Source: Algibacter sp. L1A34 (GTDB lineage Bacteria; Bacteroidota; Bacteroidia; Flavobacteriales; Flavobacteriaceae). Taken from it: 64,000 nt of DNA. The translations under genes were made by a program, and so were the position numbers. Where the stretch lies: NCBI RefSeq assembly GCF_009796805.1, contig NZ_CP047029.1, positions 4,230,001 to 4,294,000 of the forward strand. Direction: 5' to 3'. Below the pieces are notes generated by a model. It was not told where the DNA came from. It did no database searches and saw only the letters and a program-made list of their open reading frames with translations. Shown here piece after piece: positions 1 to 9,055 of the stretch (its first letter is position 1; the number at the start of each line of letters is the position of its first letter).

Positions 1-288
1 TGGCTCCATTGGGTAGTATTCATCTAAATTAAATGATACTACATTTTTAAAGCTTAAGCCCTCTTCTTTATGCAAGCGTACTAGCTCTGCATAAAGTCCT
101 TTAGGTGAACTTCCTGTTGCTAATCCTAAAATACAAGGTTGCTTTTGAGATTGTTTAACTTTTATTAAATCTGCAATTTCTTTAGCTACAGCCTTTGATG
201 CCATAGTTGAGTTCTCAAAAACAATGGTTCCTATGTTCTCAAACCTTTTTTCAAAGCCTGTTGCTTTGTCTGTGTTACTCTTTAACAT
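1..288 (-). CDS. nagB: Glucosamine-6-phosphate deaminase, N-terminal part (cut by window edge)
   Basis: Only the first 96 codons are in the window; the gene runs off the left edge. The enzyme isomerises and deaminates glucosamine-6-phosphate to fructose-6-phosphate and ammonia in the cytoplasm. The translation starts [16 protein letters not shown] and contains the phosphate-binding [14 protein letters not shown] stretch and the family motif [10 protein letters not shown] at the edge. The ATG at 288 is followed by continuous homology. It lies 16 bp downstream of the sugar permease on the same strand, behind nagA, so it is the last visible gene of the GlcNAc operon. Many Bacteroidota versions are about 640 residues with a C-terminal deacetylase-like domain; that part cannot be seen here. 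Confidence 0.9.
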   Translation of the reverse strand, partial: MLKSNTDKATGFEKRFENIGTIVFENSTMASKAVAKEIADLIKVKQSQKQPCILGLATGSSPKGLYAELVRLHKEEGLSFKNVVSFNLDEYYPMEP

Positions 289-304
289 GCTTATTTTTTT
301 TATT

Positions 305-1618
305 TTATTGTTTTGACCAACTTTTGTATTTGTGTCCCCATAATGCAAAAAATAGAATTAATACATAGCAGGGAATTAATATCCAATAACTATTTGTTGA
401 GGCGGTTGCCAAAGCATCTACTTCATTTAGTCCGTTTGTAATGAGTTCTTGTTTATTAGCATCTACCATTCTGCCATATAGTGGAGGAATAATAGCACCT
501 CCAGAAATAGCCATAATTAATAACGCCGAACCCGTTTTAGTAAACTTTCCTAAACCCGCTAAGGTTAGTGGCCATACAGCTGGCCAAACTAACGCGTTGG
601 AAATCCCTAAGGCAGCAACAAATAAAACAGACGTAAAGCCCGTTGTAGAAAGGATACACATACTAAAAATAATACCTAAAGTGGCGCTTATTTTTAGAGC
701 CGTACCTTGTTTTAAATATTTAGGTATTAAAATAACCCCAACTATATAAGTACACACCATAGCGAAGAGTGTTAACGTCGTGAAAAATTTAGCATCGGCT
801 GCCGGAAAACCTAATGAGATGCCGTAAGCTATAATGGTATCACCTGCTATTACCTCAGCACCTACATAAACAAAGAGCGTTAAAACTCCCAACCATAAAT
901 GAGGAAACTGAAAAATACTAGTTTTCGCTGTGGTACCTGCTTTGGTTTCTTCATCTTCGGCGGCTTCCACATGAGGCAAAGGCGCTTTTCTAATTAAAAT
1001 CCCCAGAACAAACAAAACAATGGCCATTACTAAATAAGGCATAAACACACTATCGGCCATTGTATCTAAAAGCACGCCCTTTTCTTCTAAAGAAGCAGTA
1101 CCTAACTTTTCTTTTACCTCATCGATACCTGATAGCAATAGTGCTCCAAATATTAATGAACCTAAAGCTCCTGCCACTTTATTCGCAATACCCATAATAG
1201 CGATACGTTTGGCACCACTATCTATTGGTCCTAATATGGTAATGTATGGATTGGCTGCGGTTTGTAAAAGCGTCATCCCGATACCTTGAATAAAAATACC
1301 TGCTAAAAACACCCAATATGTTCTTGCTTCTGCTGCTGGTATAAAAACTAAGGCGCCAATAGCCATGATTATCAGGCCTAAAGACATGCCTTTTTTATAG
1401 CCAATTTTATTCAAAATCCAAGAGGCTGGTAGCGCCATCACTACAAATGAAATATAAGATGCCGACGCGACCAAGTAAGATTGTGCGTCAGTAAGTTCAT
1501 TAATGGTTTTCATAAAAGGGATTAATGCTCCATTGATCCAGGTTACAAAACCGAATATAAAAAATAGACTCGCTATAATTATGATGGCGGTTAAATTGTT
1601 GTTTATGGGTTCTTTCAT
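305..1618 (-). CDS. nagP: Sugar permease of the major facilitator superfamily (FHS family), probable GlcNAc transporter
   Basis: This 437-residue membrane protein has about twelve hydrophobic segments and the FHS-type start, with an early [17 protein letters not shown] segment and a conserved [13 protein letters not shown] stretch near residue 120. The family (L-fucose, glucose/galactose and GlcNAc permeases) moves sugar across the inner membrane by proton symport. Its place between nagA and nagB supports N-acetylglucosamine as substrate, but substrate cannot be read from sequence alone. Start is the ATG at 1618; 50 bp separate it from nagA upstream. The gene symbol rests on the operon context. 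Confidence 0.85.
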   Translation of the reverse strand: MKEPINNNLTAIIIIASLFFIFGFVTWINGALIPFMKTINELTDAQSYLVASASYISFVVMALPASWILNKIGYKKGMSLGLIIMAIGALVFIPAAEARTYWVFLAGIFIQGIGMTLLQTAANPYITILGPIDSGAKRIAIMGIANKVAGALGSLIFGALLLSGIDEVKEKLGTASLEEKGVLLDTMADSVFMPYLVMAIVLFVLGILIRKAPLPHVEAAEDEETKAGTTAKTSIFQFPHLWLGVLTLFVYVGAEVIAGDTIIAYGISLGFPAADAKFFTTLTLFAMVCTYIVGVILIPKYLKQGTALKISATLGIIFSMCILSTTGFTSVLFVAALGISNALVWPAVWPLTLAGLGKFTKTGSALLIMAISGGAIIPPLYGRMVDANKQELITNGLNEVDALATASTNSYWILIPCYVLILFFALWGHKYKSWSKQ

Positions 1619-1668
1619 ATTTGGTTTTATAATATTTACTTACTTATATTTTTTTTCAATCTTAAACT

Positions 1669-2802
1669 TTAAGCATTTACAAAAATTTGCTTTCCAGATT
1701 TAACGACTCTTATAATCTTAATGGCATTATTTTTTATTTTGAACAAAACAAAATCATTAGTATTAGCAGACAAATTAACTATAGACATAGGCTTTCTAGA
1801 AGCCATTGCCCAAGCATTGGCTAAGCTTAGCATATTACTTGAAAAAAGCTTATTAACGCAGTCTAGCAAAGAAACGGCAGAACCGGCCAATACATTTTCA
1901 TTCTTAAAAGTAGAAAGTCTTCCTCCTTTTTCTAATTTTACTTTTCCACCAATATGAGCGTGATAAACACCTGCATCCATACCGGCAAACATGGTAGAAT
2001 CGCTAACTAAAATAACGTTAGATTTTTTAACATTTAATACTATGTTTAAAAAATTATCAGGCAAATGAAACCCATCGGCAATAATACTCGGTGTTAAATT
2101 ATTATTCGCTAATTGATCCAAAATAATATTTGAATTTCTATGAAGCGACAATGGTGCACCATTCCCCAAGTGTGTAGACATGCTAGCTCCAGCATTAACA
2201 GCAGCATTTATTTGCTCGTTACTTGCCACAGTATGCCCAATAGAAACTATAATATCATTAGCAGTACACTTGCTAATAAAATCTGCAGAATTATCCCATT
2301 CTGGACTTATTGTAATTATTTTAATTCGATTCCCTGAAGCCTCTTGAAACGCTTGAAACAATTCCCAATCCGGTGCTTTTATATAGTCTTTAGAATGCGC
2401 ACCCGAAGCTTCTTTTATTGGCGAAATAAAAGGCCCTTCTAAATGAATACCACTAACGTAAGCATCGATTAAAGGGTTTTGTAAACAGAGTTCATTTATA
2501 TTTTTTAGAAGATTTATAATATTGGTATCTGAATTTGTAATGACTGTTGGAAAAAAAGACAATACGCCTTCTTTTGATAAATTATTAACAACCTTTAAGA
2601 AGTCGTTCTCAACGATGGGGAACGTATTAAAATCGACTCCAGAAAAGCCATTAATTTGAATATCTAACAAACCAGGACCAATAAAAACGGTTTCATGTTC
2701 TTTAATTTCGGACTCTTTTCTAGAAACCAACAAACCATCATCAATTACAATTTGAATTAAATCGTTCGAAATACAGTCAACACAATTAATTATTTCTTTC
2801 AT
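1669..2802 (-). CDS. nagA: N-acetylglucosamine-6-phosphate deacetylase
   Basis: NagA removes the acetyl group of GlcNAc-6-phosphate, giving glucosamine-6-phosphate for NagB. The 377-residue amidohydrolase shows the expected metal and substrate motifs in order: PGLLDIQINGFSGVDF near residue 45, HLEGPF near 120, SIGHT near 190, THLGNGAPL near 210 and LVSDSTMFAG with the likely catalytic Asp near 270. Length is normal for the family. It is 26 bp downstream of the sodium symporter, in the same minus-strand operon. Confidence 0.93.
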   Translation of the reverse strand: MKEIINCVDCISNDLIQIVIDDGLLVSRKESEIKEHETVFIGPGLLDIQINGFSGVDFNTFPIVENDFLKVVNNLSKEGVLSFFPTVITNSDTNIINLLKNINELCLQNPLIDAYVSGIHLEGPFISPIKEASGAHSKDYIKAPDWELFQAFQEASGNRIKIITISPEWDNSADFISKCTANDIIVSIGHTVASNEQINAAVNAGASMSTHLGNGAPLSLHRNSNIILDQLANNNLTPSIIADGFHLPDNFLNIVLNVKKSNVILVSDSTMFAGMDAGVYHAHIGGKVKLEKGGRLSTFKNENVLAGSAVSLLDCVNKLFSSNMLSLANAWAMASRKPMSIVNLSANTNDFVLFKIKNNAIKIIRVVKSGKQIFVNA

Positions 2803-2828
2803 TCTGTATTATTTCAATATTACTAAAT

Positions 2829-4316
2829 TTAATTATCAGATTTTTTGTCAATAGCCTCTAGCAATTCTAAAACCTCTGGGGCCACTATTGTTTTTCGATT
2901 TATAAAACCAAAAACAACGTATAAAAAAACAGATACCATTAAAGGCAAACTGATTTCTAGGGCAAAAGGCAGCGTGAAAGAGAAAATTTTAATGGAAGCA
3001 AAACTTATTAAACCTCCAAAAATAGAAACCAATGCCGCTGTCGATCCACTTTTTTTGAATAGCGGAAGCATCCCCAATAGCATAGGTACCGCAATAGGCC
3101 CTACTAAAGCAGCAAACCACGCTACAATAAGCCCCAAAATACCTCCAAAAGATTCGTATTGGGTCGCTATAAGTATGGTAAAGAATATAAAAATAAACGT
3201 TACTTTTCGGGCTACTATTAACGGGTTCACGGAGTTAGCCACATTAAACTTCTTAAAGTGAAGTGGCAATATATCTCTAGTTATAACTGCCGAAATAGTA
3301 TTGGCATCGCTGGAAGTCATGGACATTGTAGTTGCAAACATTGATGCTAACACCAAACCTATCATTCCTTTCGGCAAAAGCGTAATTGTTAGAAGTCCGT
3401 AAGATTCTGTAGGGTCTTGTAAGTCTGGCAATAAAATAGGTGCTGCCCACATTGGGAAAAACAATATTAAAGGCCAGATTAAATATAAAACACCCGAAAG
3501 TATAGCTGCCCTTTTTGTGTTTTGCTCATTGGGTGAAGAAATATATTTGGTTGCTAAATTCCATGTGCCACCATTGTAGCTTAGCATATTGATAAACAAG
3601 AAAGCTAAGGCAAAACCGACAGTATAAGGCTCTCCGAAAGGCTCACTATTTTTAGCTGGTAATTGATCCCAAATAGTAAAAACAGAATCTAAACCACCCA
3701 ATTTAGCTGTAGCCGCAAAAAACATGGCAATACCGGCACCAATTTGAACAATGAACTGTATAAAATCGCTTACGGTTACTGCCCATAAACCACCTATTGT
3801 AATGTAAACAATAGAAATACCTCCAGAAAAAAGTACGCCATAAAGTATAGGAATACCAGTAAAAACTTTTAGTAAAATGGCTATAGCAGCCCATTTAGCA
3901 GCAACATCAAAAAGCTTTAAAATAACACCACTCCAAGCAATAACCTGCTGTGTTTTAACTCCGTATCGAATAGAGAGGTATTCTAAAGGTGATTGAATCC
4001 CTATTTTTTTTCGCAATCGCACCCAACGTACCGGAAAAACATTAACGGTAACTAAAATTGAAATACCTACAGTTAGCGCCCACCAAACATAAATAGAAAA
4101 ACCGTTTGTATAGGCTAACCCAGCATAGGCAACAAATACGGCTCCACTATAACCTGATACATGATGTGAAATACCCGATAACCACCAAGGCAAATTCCCT
4201 CCTGCCGTAAAATAATCATCTGAGTCTTTATTTTTATAATGGGCCCAAACGCCAATAACTACCATAATTAAAAAAAATATAATAATTACAATCCAATCTA
4301 ATAGTTGTAGCGTCAT
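2829..4316 (-). CDS. Sodium:solute symporter (SSS family)
   Basis: This 495-residue protein has about thirteen hydrophobic helices and the SSS signature region, including SDANTISAVITRDILPLHF near residue 335. Members couple sodium entry to uptake of sugars, sialic acid or other organic solutes through the inner membrane. It is the first gene after the LacI regulator and is followed within 26 bp by nagA, so a GlcNAc-related substrate, perhaps a disaccharide or muropeptide sugar, is likely but inferred. The candidate operator TTACGGTAACG lies 37 bp upstream of the ATG. The operon therefore carries two transporters of unrelated families. Confidence 0.87.
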   Translation of the reverse strand: MTLQLLDWIVIIIFFLIMVVIGVWAHYKNKDSDDYFTAGGNLPWWLSGISHHVSGYSGAVFVAYAGLAYTNGFSIYVWWALTVGISILVTVNVFPVRWVRLRKKIGIQSPLEYLSIRYGVKTQQVIAWSGVILKLFDVAAKWAAIAILLKVFTGIPILYGVLFSGGISIVYITIGGLWAVTVSDFIQFIVQIGAGIAMFFAATAKLGGLDSVFTIWDQLPAKNSEPFGEPYTVGFALAFLFINMLSYNGGTWNLATKYISSPNEQNTKRAAILSGVLYLIWPLILFFPMWAAPILLPDLQDPTESYGLLTITLLPKGMIGLVLASMFATTMSMTSSDANTISAVITRDILPLHFKKFNVANSVNPLIVARKVTFIFIFFTILIATQYESFGGILGLIVAWFAALVGPIAVPMLLGMLPLFKKSGSTAALVSIFGGLISFASIKIFSFTLPFALEISLPLMVSVFLYVVFGFINRKTIVAPEVLELLEAIDKKSDN

Positions 4317-4352
4317 GTTTGTTTCTATTTAATTAATAATTAGTTTTCTAAA

Positions 4353-4365
4353 TTACGGTAACGTA
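4353..4365. promoter_or_regulatory. Candidate LacI-family operator upstream of the symporter/nag operon
   Basis: TTACGGTAACG followed by TA forms an imperfect palindrome (TACGGTAACGTA, 10 of 12 positions symmetric) with a central region typical of LacI-family operators. The 11-mer recurs exactly at 5670-5680. It sits 37 bp upstream of the symporter start, directly downstream of the lacI gene. Binding by the neighbouring regulator is inferred. Confidence 0.55.
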
Positions 4366-4419
4366 CCTCAAAAATATAAAAAAAAATATACTAACCTAAT
4401 TTAATTTTTAAAAAAGCTA

Positions 4420-5472
4420 TTAATAATATTTATAATTCTTCTTTGTTATGATGTCTAAAGGCATGATAATTTCTTTCTCCACATCCTTTTTAAGCACTAG
4501 ATGTTCAAACAATTTAACAACAGCTTGATAGCCCTGTTCTTCGGGGCGTTGACAGATTAAAAAGTCTATAATGTCCTTTTCAAGATATTGAATATCATCA
4601 TTAAAAAAATCATATCCGATTAGGTAAATTTTATCACCTTCCCTGTTATCAAAATATTTTGCGATATATGCAACTTTTGAGTTGGGTACAAAAACACCTT
4701 TAATTTGTGGGTTATTTTCTAGCGTTTGGCTTAGAGCAGTTTCAAAACCATTTTCGGTAAAATTGGTTAAAACCAAAGATTTGGTTACTATATTATCATT
4801 TTTATCGCTTAGATAGGCATTCATTCCCTTTTCTTTCAAACCTATAATATCTTCTGTATCCATAGTTTCCTTTAAATGCAGAATTAAAATTTCACCTATA
4901 TTAAAGCAATAACTGAATAATTGAGCTGCTAGTTCGCCACTTTCAAATAATGGTTGTTGGATACTGCATAACGAATCTATTTTCCTTACGTTAGAATCTA
5001 TAAACACATACGGACGCTTCTTTTGTTTACAGTCTTCTAACAAAATCTCTATCTCGTCGGCAAACTTAGATGTTAAAACTAAGCCTTGAATATCGCTATT
5101 AATGACTTCAAGAATTCGTTTTCTAATTTCCTCATTATTATTTTGTTTAAAGGTAAAAGTTTTAATTTTGATGCGATATTGCGCTAATTCTTTTTGTGCT
5201 TTTATAACTCCCTTCATAGGAAACTCCCAATACCCAGAACCTTCGGAAATATTAGGTAATAGAACGCCTAAAACAATTTTTTTACGTTTTGATAGATTAC
5301 TGGCCATAACGTTGGGCTGATACCCCATTTTCTCTATAACCTTTAAAACCTTATCTTTTGTTTTTTGACTTACTCCTGCTCGATTATGTATTACACGATC
5401 TACTGTTGCTAAGGCTACATTAGCGGCTTTCGCCACATCTTTTATTCCTACAATGCGTTCCTCCTTATCCAT
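4420..5472 (-). CDS. LacI-family transcriptional regulator
   Basis: The 350-residue protein has an N-terminal LacI helix-turn-helix (residues about 8-55, with IKDVAKAANVALATVDRVI and the hinge region ending GYQPN) followed by a periplasmic-binding-protein-like sensor domain. Such repressors bind a sugar or sugar phosphate and release operator DNA. It heads the minus-strand nag operon and is 103 bp upstream of the symporter. It is probably the local regulator of GlcNAc uptake and breakdown. The start ATG at 5472 gives the standard spacing before the HTH. Confidence 0.9.
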   Translation of the reverse strand: MDKEERIVGIKDVAKAANVALATVDRVIHNRAGVSQKTKDKVLKVIEKMGYQPNVMASNLSKRKKIVLGVLLPNISEGSGYWEFPMKGVIKAQKELAQYRIKIKTFTFKQNNNEEIRKRILEVINSDIQGLVLTSKFADEIEILLEDCKQKKRPYVFIDSNVRKIDSLCSIQQPLFESGELAAQLFSYCFNIGEILILHLKETMDTEDIIGLKEKGMNAYLSDKNDNIVTKSLVLTNFTENGFETALSQTLENNPQIKGVFVPNSKVAYIAKYFDNREGDKIYLIGYDFFNDDIQYLEKDIIDFLICQRPEEQGYQAVVKLFEHLVLKKDVEKEIIMPLDIITKKNYKYY

Positions 5473-5669
5473 ACTAAACTTTTATACTATCTTTTTATTC
5501 GAAAAATAATTTCTTCTTTTTACTCATCAAAAATTAATCGATATCTATCAAAAATTATATTTCCTGCGGCCTAAGCGCGATTTAAAAATCACTTTCAGTA
5601 AGAAATGAAACATCAATATTACTAATTTTTTAAAATAATGTACTTCTAAGCCTTGAATATAAATTATAT

Positions 5670-5680
5670 TTACGGTAACG
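5670..5680. promoter_or_regulatory. Second copy of the candidate LacI operator
   Basis: The 11-mer TTACGGTAACG is identical to the one at 4353-4363. It lies in the 295-bp divergent region between lacI (minus) and the CBM9-like gene (plus), about 90 bp upstream of the latter, so it could regulate either or both. Apart from this site I see nothing else recognisable between 5473 and 5767. Confidence 0.5.
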
Positions 5681-5767
5681 AAGCTCAATTTTTAAAATAT
5701 TTTTTACAATTAGCCTTTAAATTTAATTAGTTTTGTTGCTTATCATTTTAAAAAGAAGAAAAAGTTC

Positions 5768-6412
5768 GTGAAAAAAAGATTAACCGTCCCTAATATTTCT
5801 AAATCTTCCAAACAGAAAAAAAGCTTAAAAAAGGCTTTAAACTTGACTGATTACCATAACATCGATCAATACGCTTGGGAACAACCTAATAAGCATCGCA
5901 ATGTTGGTTTTTATATGGCGCACGACAATAAAAATATTTACTTACAATATAATGTCTTGGAACCCGAAATGGTTGCGAAATACCACAATCACAACAGTCC
6001 TGTTTATAAGGATAGCTGCGTAGAGTTTTTTATTGCTTTTGAACAAGATGCTAACTATTATAATTTTGAATTTAATAGCTTAGGAACTTGTCTTCTAGGC
6101 TTTGGACCTGATAGGCATAACAGACAGTTATTAGATTCTAAAATTATAGACTTAATAAAAGTAAACACTAAAATAAAACGAATACAACATAATGGTTTGA
6201 CAGTCTTTAAATGGAAAATTTTTATAAAAATTCCTATAAACACCTTTTCATTCAACAATATAAAATCTTTTAAAAACAATAAAGCCAAGGCAAATTTTTA
6301 CAAATGTGGAGACAACCTATCTAAACCACATTATATTAGTTGGAATAATATAAAATCTGAAAAACCTGATTTTCATTTAAAATCATATTTCGGGGATATT
6401 AAATTTAACTAA
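5768..6412 (+). CDS. CBM9-like carbohydrate-binding family protein
   Basis: This 214-residue protein resembles the family-9 carbohydrate-binding module fold: segments YMAHDNKNIYLQYNV, SPVYKDSCVEFFIAF and SYFGDIKFN at the extreme C-terminus are typical of the CBM9-like proteins of Bacteroidota. No signal peptide is evident and there is no catalytic domain. The start is a GTG at 5768; no in-frame ATG lies close upstream. It is divergent from lacI with a shared candidate operator, which suggests joint control with GlcNAc metabolism. Its precise role is unknown. Confidence 0.7.
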   Translation: MKKRLTVPNISKSSKQKKSLKKALNLTDYHNIDQYAWEQPNKHRNVGFYMAHDNKNIYLQYNVLEPEMVAKYHNHNSPVYKDSCVEFFIAFEQDANYYNFEFNSLGTCLLGFGPDRHNRQLLDSKIIDLIKVNTKIKRIQHNGLTVFKWKIFIKIPINTFSFNNIKSFKNNKAKANFYKCGDNLSKPHYISWNNIKSEKPDFHLKSYFGDIKFN

Positions 6413-6468
6413 CAAAACTTAACATTTTTAAAAAGCATACTCGCTAAACTAATGGGAATAGCAAGAGG

Positions 6469-6490
6469 GTAACACGCTGCGCGATGTTAC
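6469..6490. repeat. Short hairpin at the left side of the mobile-element remnant
   Basis: GTAACA and TGTTAC are perfect inverted arms enclosing CGC and GCG, with one unpaired A, so the 22-nt segment can form a stable stem. It lies about 125 bp upstream of the mobilisation gene. GC-rich hairpins ahead of mobilisation genes can belong to a transfer origin, but nothing here proves that. Confidence 0.35.
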
Positions 6491-6498
6491 TAATTCAC

Positions 6499-6521
6499 AA
6501 TTTATTGATAATCAATAAATT
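6499..6521. repeat. AT-rich 11-bp perfect inverted repeat
   Basis: AATTTATTGAT and ATCAATAAATT flank a single A. The palindrome sits between the CBM9-like gene and the mobilisation gene. It could be an operator, a weak terminator or part of a recombination site; the sequence does not decide between them. Confidence 0.4.
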
Positions 6522-6615
6522 AACTTCTAAATTATTATTATCAATCTCTATTTTTGCGTAAATTTCAAAATAAAAGTAGTAAAACCAGTAATTCATTGTT
6601 ACAATTTCATAAATT

Positions 6616-7146
6616 ACGGATGATTTTAATACCATTCGGCTAAAGAAGAAAACCATTGTTAAATTTAAAAAATATTCAAAAAAAATCAGTCCAAGTTATT
6701 CTGAAACCTTGGATTTTATGATTGCTTTTTTTGAAGATAATAACCTATCTCCCTATGATACTTTAGGAATGAACAGAACGTCTCTTCAAAACGTTTTAAA
6801 CAAACGTTTGGATGCAGTAATATCAATCTTGAGACAAGTTGAAGAAACCCAACTGAAGGCCACCAAGAAGATGTTGAGATTTCTATTTCAAGGCATTGAA
6901 GATACTAAACCTTTGATTTTGGAAAAATCAACTATTACAAAACCAATTCCTAAAGCAGAGAATGAAGCATTAATATATTATCGTAATGCCTACTTTAAAC
7001 AACAAGCCGAATTAATTAAACTGAAGCATAAATTCAAAGACACCATTGGAAAATTCAAACTTGTCAAAAAGACTTTTAGTTCTAATATTTACTCGTTGAA
7101 AGTATCTGAACAAGAATATACTGAATTAAAAAATAATGTTTTTTGA
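6616..7146 (+). CDS. BfmA/BtgA-family mobilisation protein, start codon apparently mutated to ACG
   Basis: The reading frame is open from 6613. Its first residues, DDFNTIRLKKKTIVKFKKYS, match the usual ribbon-helix-helix-like start of BfmA/BtgA accessory mobilisation proteins, followed by the family pattern SETLDFMIAFFEDNNLSPYD and ISILRQVEETQLKATKKML, then a basic coiled-coil-like C-terminus. No ATG or GTG opens this conserved N-terminus; an ACG at 6616 stands where ATG would be expected. Standard starts (TTG at 6709, ATG at 6718) would remove the DNA-binding part. The partner relaxase is absent. Family assignment is from memory of family patterns; the decay is inferred. Confidence 0.6.
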   Translation, partial: TDDFNTIRLKKKTIVKFKKYSKKISPSYSETLDFMIAFFEDNNLSPYDTLGMNRTSLQNVLNKRLDAVISILRQVEETQLKATKKMLRFLFQGIEDTKPLILEKSTITKPIPKAENEALIYYRNAYFKQQAELIKLKHKFKDTIGKFKLVKKTFSSNIYSLKVSEQEYTELKNNVF

Positions 7147-7160
7147 ATTTTTTCTACCGC

Positions 7161-7176
7161 GCTCGCTTGGGCGAGC
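7161..7176. repeat. GC-rich hairpin downstream of the mobilisation gene
   Basis: GCTCGC, loop TTGG, GCGAGC: a perfect 6-bp stem 15 bp after the stop codon. It stands out in very AT-rich surroundings. It may act as a terminator or belong to the old transfer region. Confidence 0.4.
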
Positions 7177-7285
7177 TTGCTGCATTTTTAAAATGATGGA
7201 TTCTCCGCGCTCAATATAGAACGGTCATGAAAAATCATTTTTAAATAGCCAGCCTCTAAATCCATCCTTTTAAAAACGTTTTTCA

Positions 7286-8538
7286 TCACTCTGCCAGCTC
7301 CATTCTTTTTTGCTTTTTCTTTTCAAACTTTATAAGCAAATTTTGTATGTCCTGACTTATTTTTGTTTCTAGTACCCTGGCATAGATTTGAGTTGTTGAT
7401 AATTTGGCATGCCCTAATAGCTTTATACTGTTTCTATTGGAACACCATTTGATAACATGACTGTAGTTGCAAAAGTATGTCTGGCAACATGAAAAGTAAT
7501 GTTTTTACGTATACCACAGTCCTTGGCAATTTCTTTTAAGTAACTTTTTGCCTTTTGGTTTGAACACAAAGGTAACATGGTTTTGCTTATTTTATTTTCA
7601 ATAGCCTCTTTGTACTTATTAATTATGGTCATTGCTTGAGGAAGAACAGGTATCTCGACTGTTTCATTTGTTTTCTCCCGTTTGGTAAATATCCAATGGT
7701 TATTATCTATACCTCTAACTATTTGATTAACTGTAAGTTCCTTTACATCGATATATGACAAACCTGTATAACAAGAAAAGATAAAACAGTCTTTTACTCT
7801 TTCTAATCGCTCATTTCCATAATGTGTACATTCTAATAGTTCAAGTTCCCTTTCTGTTAGATAAGCTCTATCATACTTATCATAATGCAATTGAAATTTT
7901 TTAAATGGGTTCTTTAGCATCCATTCCAGCTTTACAGCTAGATTTATCATTTTCTTAAAACGTTCTAAATGTTTCATCACTCCATTGTTGCTTAACATGA
8001 ATTTCTTTTGGGCATTTTTATAATTGCGTAAGTAATGTTCAAAATCACAGATAAAACGATAGTTTAATTGTTTTAGATAAATATCGTTTGTTTTGAATTT
8101 TTGATTTAGAAATTTCTGCAAATACTATTCCGTAGTATAATAATTTTTCATTGTGCCCTGTTTAAGTACGGAAACCATATTTGTATTGTGATAGTACAAC
8201 AAGTCATTAAGTGTTTTTCTGGTATTATCATCTCCCAAATAACGGGATTTTATAGTCTTAGATGAGATCACTTTATCTTCTTCTAATAATTGCTTGTGGC
8301 AATCCAATAACCTATTGTACTCTTGATTCAAATAGCTATTCAATACTCGTGAGGAGTAAGAACTACCGCGTCCACGACTTTTTGAGGCGTCCCATGATTT
8401 TGTCAAAACGGTTCTTTTTAAGCTGATTTCTGAGCGTTTACCATTAACGGTAATCCGCGCATAGATAGATAGTTTACTTACTATACTTCTAGATTTTCTG
8501 GTAAATAAAACAATAGAAAATGTTTTGTTCGTTTGCAT
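7286..8538 (-). pseudogene. Tyrosine integrase of a mobile element, broken by an in-frame stop and a frameshift
   Basis: Two pieces in one reading frame form an integrase of about 417 codons. The N-terminal arm-binding and SAM-like part (from 8538) ends at a TAG at 8125-8127 after KNYYTTE; the same frame continues YLQKFLNQKF and keeps the catalytic core (CYTGLSYIDV with the first Arg-box equivalent, HVARHTFATT). After SNGVPIETV a stop occurs at about 7423; adding one base there restores KLLGHAKLSTTQIYARVL, with the second His and the catalytic Tyr, ending at 7286. Both lesions would inactivate the enzyme. The family is the one carried by Bacteroidota conjugative and mobilisable transposons. 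It lies next to tRNA-Pro and a mobilisation gene. Confidence 0.9.
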
Positions 8539-8663
8539 TTTAAAAGGTATTTAGTTAAACAAATTGATTTGAAAAACAAATGTCAAATTGCTTCTAAATG
8601 CTCTTTAAATTTACGACAATTCTGTGAAGAAAGTGTACACCTAATTGCACACCTTTTATTTGA

Positions 8664-8695
8664 TTTTATATGATATCAAACGATATCATATAAAA
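8664..8695. repeat. Perfect 14-bp inverted repeat between integrase and tRNA-Pro
   Basis: TTTTATATGATATC and GATATCATATAAAA are exact reverse complements separated by AAAC. It lies 126 bp upstream of the integrase start and about 60 bp from the 3' end of tRNA-Pro. The position suits an attachment-site core or integrase-binding site, or an operator for the integrase; the sequence alone cannot choose. Confidence 0.6.
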
Positions 8696-8697
8696 CA

Positions 8698-8733
8698 AAA
8701 AACACTGAAAATCATACGATTAACAGTGTTTTT
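8698..8733 (-). terminator. Terminator of the tRNA-Ser/tRNA-Pro unit
   Basis: On the minus strand the arms AAAAACACTG and CAGTGTTTTT enclose a 16-nt loop and are followed by TGTTTT. It lies 22 bp after the 3' end of tRNA-Pro, in the right direction to end the tRNA transcript. Confidence 0.6.
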
Positions 8734-8755
8734 GTCTTCCCTATCTCTAGGTTAG

Positions 8756-8830
8756 TCGGGGTGGCAGGATTCGAACCTGCGACCTCCTCGTCCCAAACGA
8801 GGCGCGATAACCGGGCTACGCTACACCCCG
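8756..8830 (-). tRNA. tRNA-Pro (anticodon TGG)
   Basis: The minus strand folds into a complete cloverleaf: acceptor arms CGGGGTG and CACCCCG, T-loop GGTTCGAATCC, and anticodon stem CCTCG/CGAGG with loop TTTGGGA, giving anticodon TGG. The CCA end is not encoded. It is 35 bp downstream of tRNA-Ser on the same strand, so they are probably co-transcribed. Confidence 0.95.
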
Positions 8831-8865
8831 AATTGGTTATCTATATTTCATAATGAAATATTTTG

Positions 8866-8954
8866 CGGAGAGACAGGGATTCGAACCCTGGGTAAGTGTT
8901 TCCACCTACGACGATTTAGCAAACCGTTCCTTTCGGCCACTCAGGCACCTCTCC
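8866..8954 (-). tRNA. tRNA-Ser (anticodon GCT)
   Basis: The minus strand shows acceptor arms GGAGAGG and TCTCTCC, discriminator G, the long variable arm of class II tRNAs, and anticodon loop TTGCTAA between ACGGT and ATCGT, giving GCT. Length is 89 nt. It precedes tRNA-Pro in the same transcript. Confidence 0.95.
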
Positions 8955-9055
8955 AGTAATATTTAATAAGAACTCTGCATTACCATTTTAATGCGGGTGC
9001 AAATTTAGGATTTCATCTTAGATCTAACAAACATTTTTGTGTTTTTTTTTGAAAA

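Noticed and set aside
6413-8755. Direct repeat of the tRNA-Pro 3' end marking the element's far end
   Set aside because: I searched by eye for GGTTCGAATCC-type sequence left of the integrase and found none, so insertion into tRNA-Pro is not shown.
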